Source: Pseudomonadota bacterium
GTDB taxonomy: Bacteria; Pseudomonadota; Gammaproteobacteria; Burkholderiales; Burkholderiaceae_C
Length of the DNA stretch: 64,000 nucleotides
Assembly (NCBI GenBank): GCA_963205115.1
Contig: CAUJHV010000014.1
Span: 62,001-126,000 of the forward strand
Reading direction: 5' to 3'
Shown here piece after piece: positions 63,056 through 64,000 of the stretch. Under the pieces are notes generated by a model. The model ran no database searches. It saw nothing but the letters and a program-made list of their open reading frames with translations, and was not told where the DNA came from. Position 1 is the stretch's first letter, and each line of letters begins with the position of its first letter. Both the position numbers and the translations under genes were made by a program.

Positions 63056-64000
63056 GCGAGGGCTCCATGGGCCGGTCCGATGATCGAACCAATACGAATC
63101 GAGTGCGTTTCGGGGATCTCACTGTGGGCCAGCACTTTCAGCCGTGGTGAGGCTCGTTTGAGCAATCGCGCCACAGGAGCTCGGATGGCGTCCGGGACCA
63201 GCAAACAGGCAGGCACTCCCAGGTCTTCCTGGCGCTTGGCGTTCTCTGCCGCGCCGCGCGACAGCGAGTCCGCCACGCCAGGGTCCAATGCCGCGCCGTG
63301 CGGCGACGTCAGCGCCTGCGTCACCAGCCGCTCGAGTTCGGGCTCCAGCGCAATCACATCGAGTTCGCGGACCGTGCCGTAGATCTGTTGGACGATGGCC
63401 GGCGCCAGGTGCACACGGATGCGTGCGGCCAGTTCGCCGGCGTCCGTCACCGCGCCGGCATGCTCGGCCAGGCACTCGACGATCGAGCGCATATCGCGGA
63501 TATGCACCCCTTCTTCCAGCAGCAACTGCATGACCTTTTGCAGTGTGGCGATGCCGACCATCTTCGGAACGACGTCCTCAATCAGTTTTGGCGCCAGCCG
63601 GGTCACGTGATCGACCAGGGCCTGCGTCTCCAGGCGTCCCAACAGGCGCGCCGCGTTTACTTGCATCAAGTGTGAAAGGTGGGTCGCCACCACGGTCGCG
63701 CAATCAACCACCGTAAATCCGCCCATCTGGGCAGTGTCCCGATGGCGTTCTTCGATCCACACGGCGGGCAAGCCAAACGCCGGGTCCACGGTCTTGGTGC
63801 CGGGCAGTTGCTGGGTCGCCCCGCCTGGGTTGATCGCCAGCAACATCCCGGGGAAGGCCTCACCTTCACCGACCACGGCACCTCGAAGCGTGACGCGATA
63901 CATGCTCGGCTTCAGGTCGACCAGGTTGTCGCGTATGTGCACGGGCGGCGGCAGGAACCCCACCTCCTGCGCGAATTTCTTGCGCACGCCCTTGATGCGG
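63052..64000 (-). CDS. flhA: Flagellar export-gate protein FlhA, C-terminal part, cut by window edge
   Basis: Only the C-terminal cytoplasmic part (about 315 residues) of FlhA is in the window; the N-terminal membrane portion lies beyond the right edge. Recognisable pieces are IKGVRKKFAQEVGFLPPPVHIRDN, PGGATQQLPGTKTVDPAFGLPAVWI, VVDCATVVATHLSHLM and VPKMVGIATLQKVMQLLLEEGVHIRDM. It forms the ring that receives substrates and chaperones such as FlgN. Its stop overlaps the flhF start (ATGA). Confidence 0.93.
   Translation of the reverse strand, partial: RIKGVRKKFAQEVGFLPPPVHIRDNLVDLKPSMYRVTLRGAVVGEGEAFPGMLLAINPGGATQQLPGTKTVDPAFGLPAVWIEERHRDTAQMGGFTVVDCATVVATHLSHLMQVNAARLLGRLETQALVDHVTRLAPKLIEDVVPKMVGIATLQKVMQLLLEEGVHIRDMRSIVECLAEHAGAVTDAGELAARIRVHLAPAIVQQIYGTVRELDVIALEPELERLVTQALTSPHGAALDPGVADSLSRGAAENAKRQEDLGVPACLLVPDAIRAPVARLLKRASPRLKVLAHSEIPETHSIRIGSIIGPAHGALA

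Overview
ORGANISM. The window is very GC-rich (about two-thirds G+C by eye), densely coded, and contains a complete flgBCDEFGHIJKL series, divergent flgA-flgM-flgN, and flhA-flhF-flhG-fliA. Together with orphan tripartite-tricarboxylate-transporter genes, a Lol exporter flanked by two permeases and the style of the sensor kinases, this points to a motile betaproteobacterium of the order Burkholderiales (Comamonadaceae-like). This placement is inference from gene content and order. I saw no rRNA, tRNA, CRISPR array, transposase or prophage. LAYOUT. 1-4.9 kb: housekeeping and small genes (Tat-exported amidohydrolase, YvlD-type membrane protein, YciO/Sua5 protein, CGVC thioredoxin-fold protein, RidA, PlsY with a histidine-rich tail, histone-H1-like protein with two tandem terminators, YbaK). 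5-7.5 kb: hybrid histidine kinase. 7.5-16 kb: a catabolic/accessory stretch (PfkB sugar kinase, two SDRs, a DAD-type cupin, a phytanoyl-CoA-dioxygenase-like enzyme, EamA exporter, cytosolic GGT-like enzyme, MFS_3 exporter). 16-18.2 kb: TctA/TctB. 18.3-22.3 kb: tightly coupled tatD - deoxyinosine glycosylase - spermidine-synthase-like - stand-alone GspE ATPase. 22.4-26.5 kb: membrane-anchored PDZ-less trypsin-like protease, MoxR, DUF58, VWA protein. 26.5-27.1 kb: gene-poor gap. 27.1-35.7 kb: recJ operon, lolC-lolD-lolC-like, PHP phosphoesterase. 35.8-44.9 kb: a signalling island. 45-64 kb: flagellar genes. HOW THE PARTS WORK TOGETHER. On the minus strand the flagellar rod-hook genes flgB to flgL run straight into an EAL-like/HDOD protein, a cytoplasmic kinase with about seven PAS domains and a HisKA_2 core, and a REC-ANTAR (RNA-binding) regulator. 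Next to these lie a short-sensor histidine kinase, an Hpt protein and a REC-PAS-GGDEF-EAL protein for c-di-GMP turnover. On the plus strand a good sigma-28 promoter precedes flgM-flgN, which is followed without a visible terminator by a further double-PAS membrane kinase. Flagellar assembly in this organism therefore appears physically, and probably transcriptionally, tied to several sensory outputs (RNA antitermination, c-di-GMP). This is the most interesting feature of the window. The flhA-flhF-flhG-fliA block, with an FlhG-like protein lacking a Walker A motif, ends at a strong terminator facing the kinase gene; flhA is cut by the window edge.
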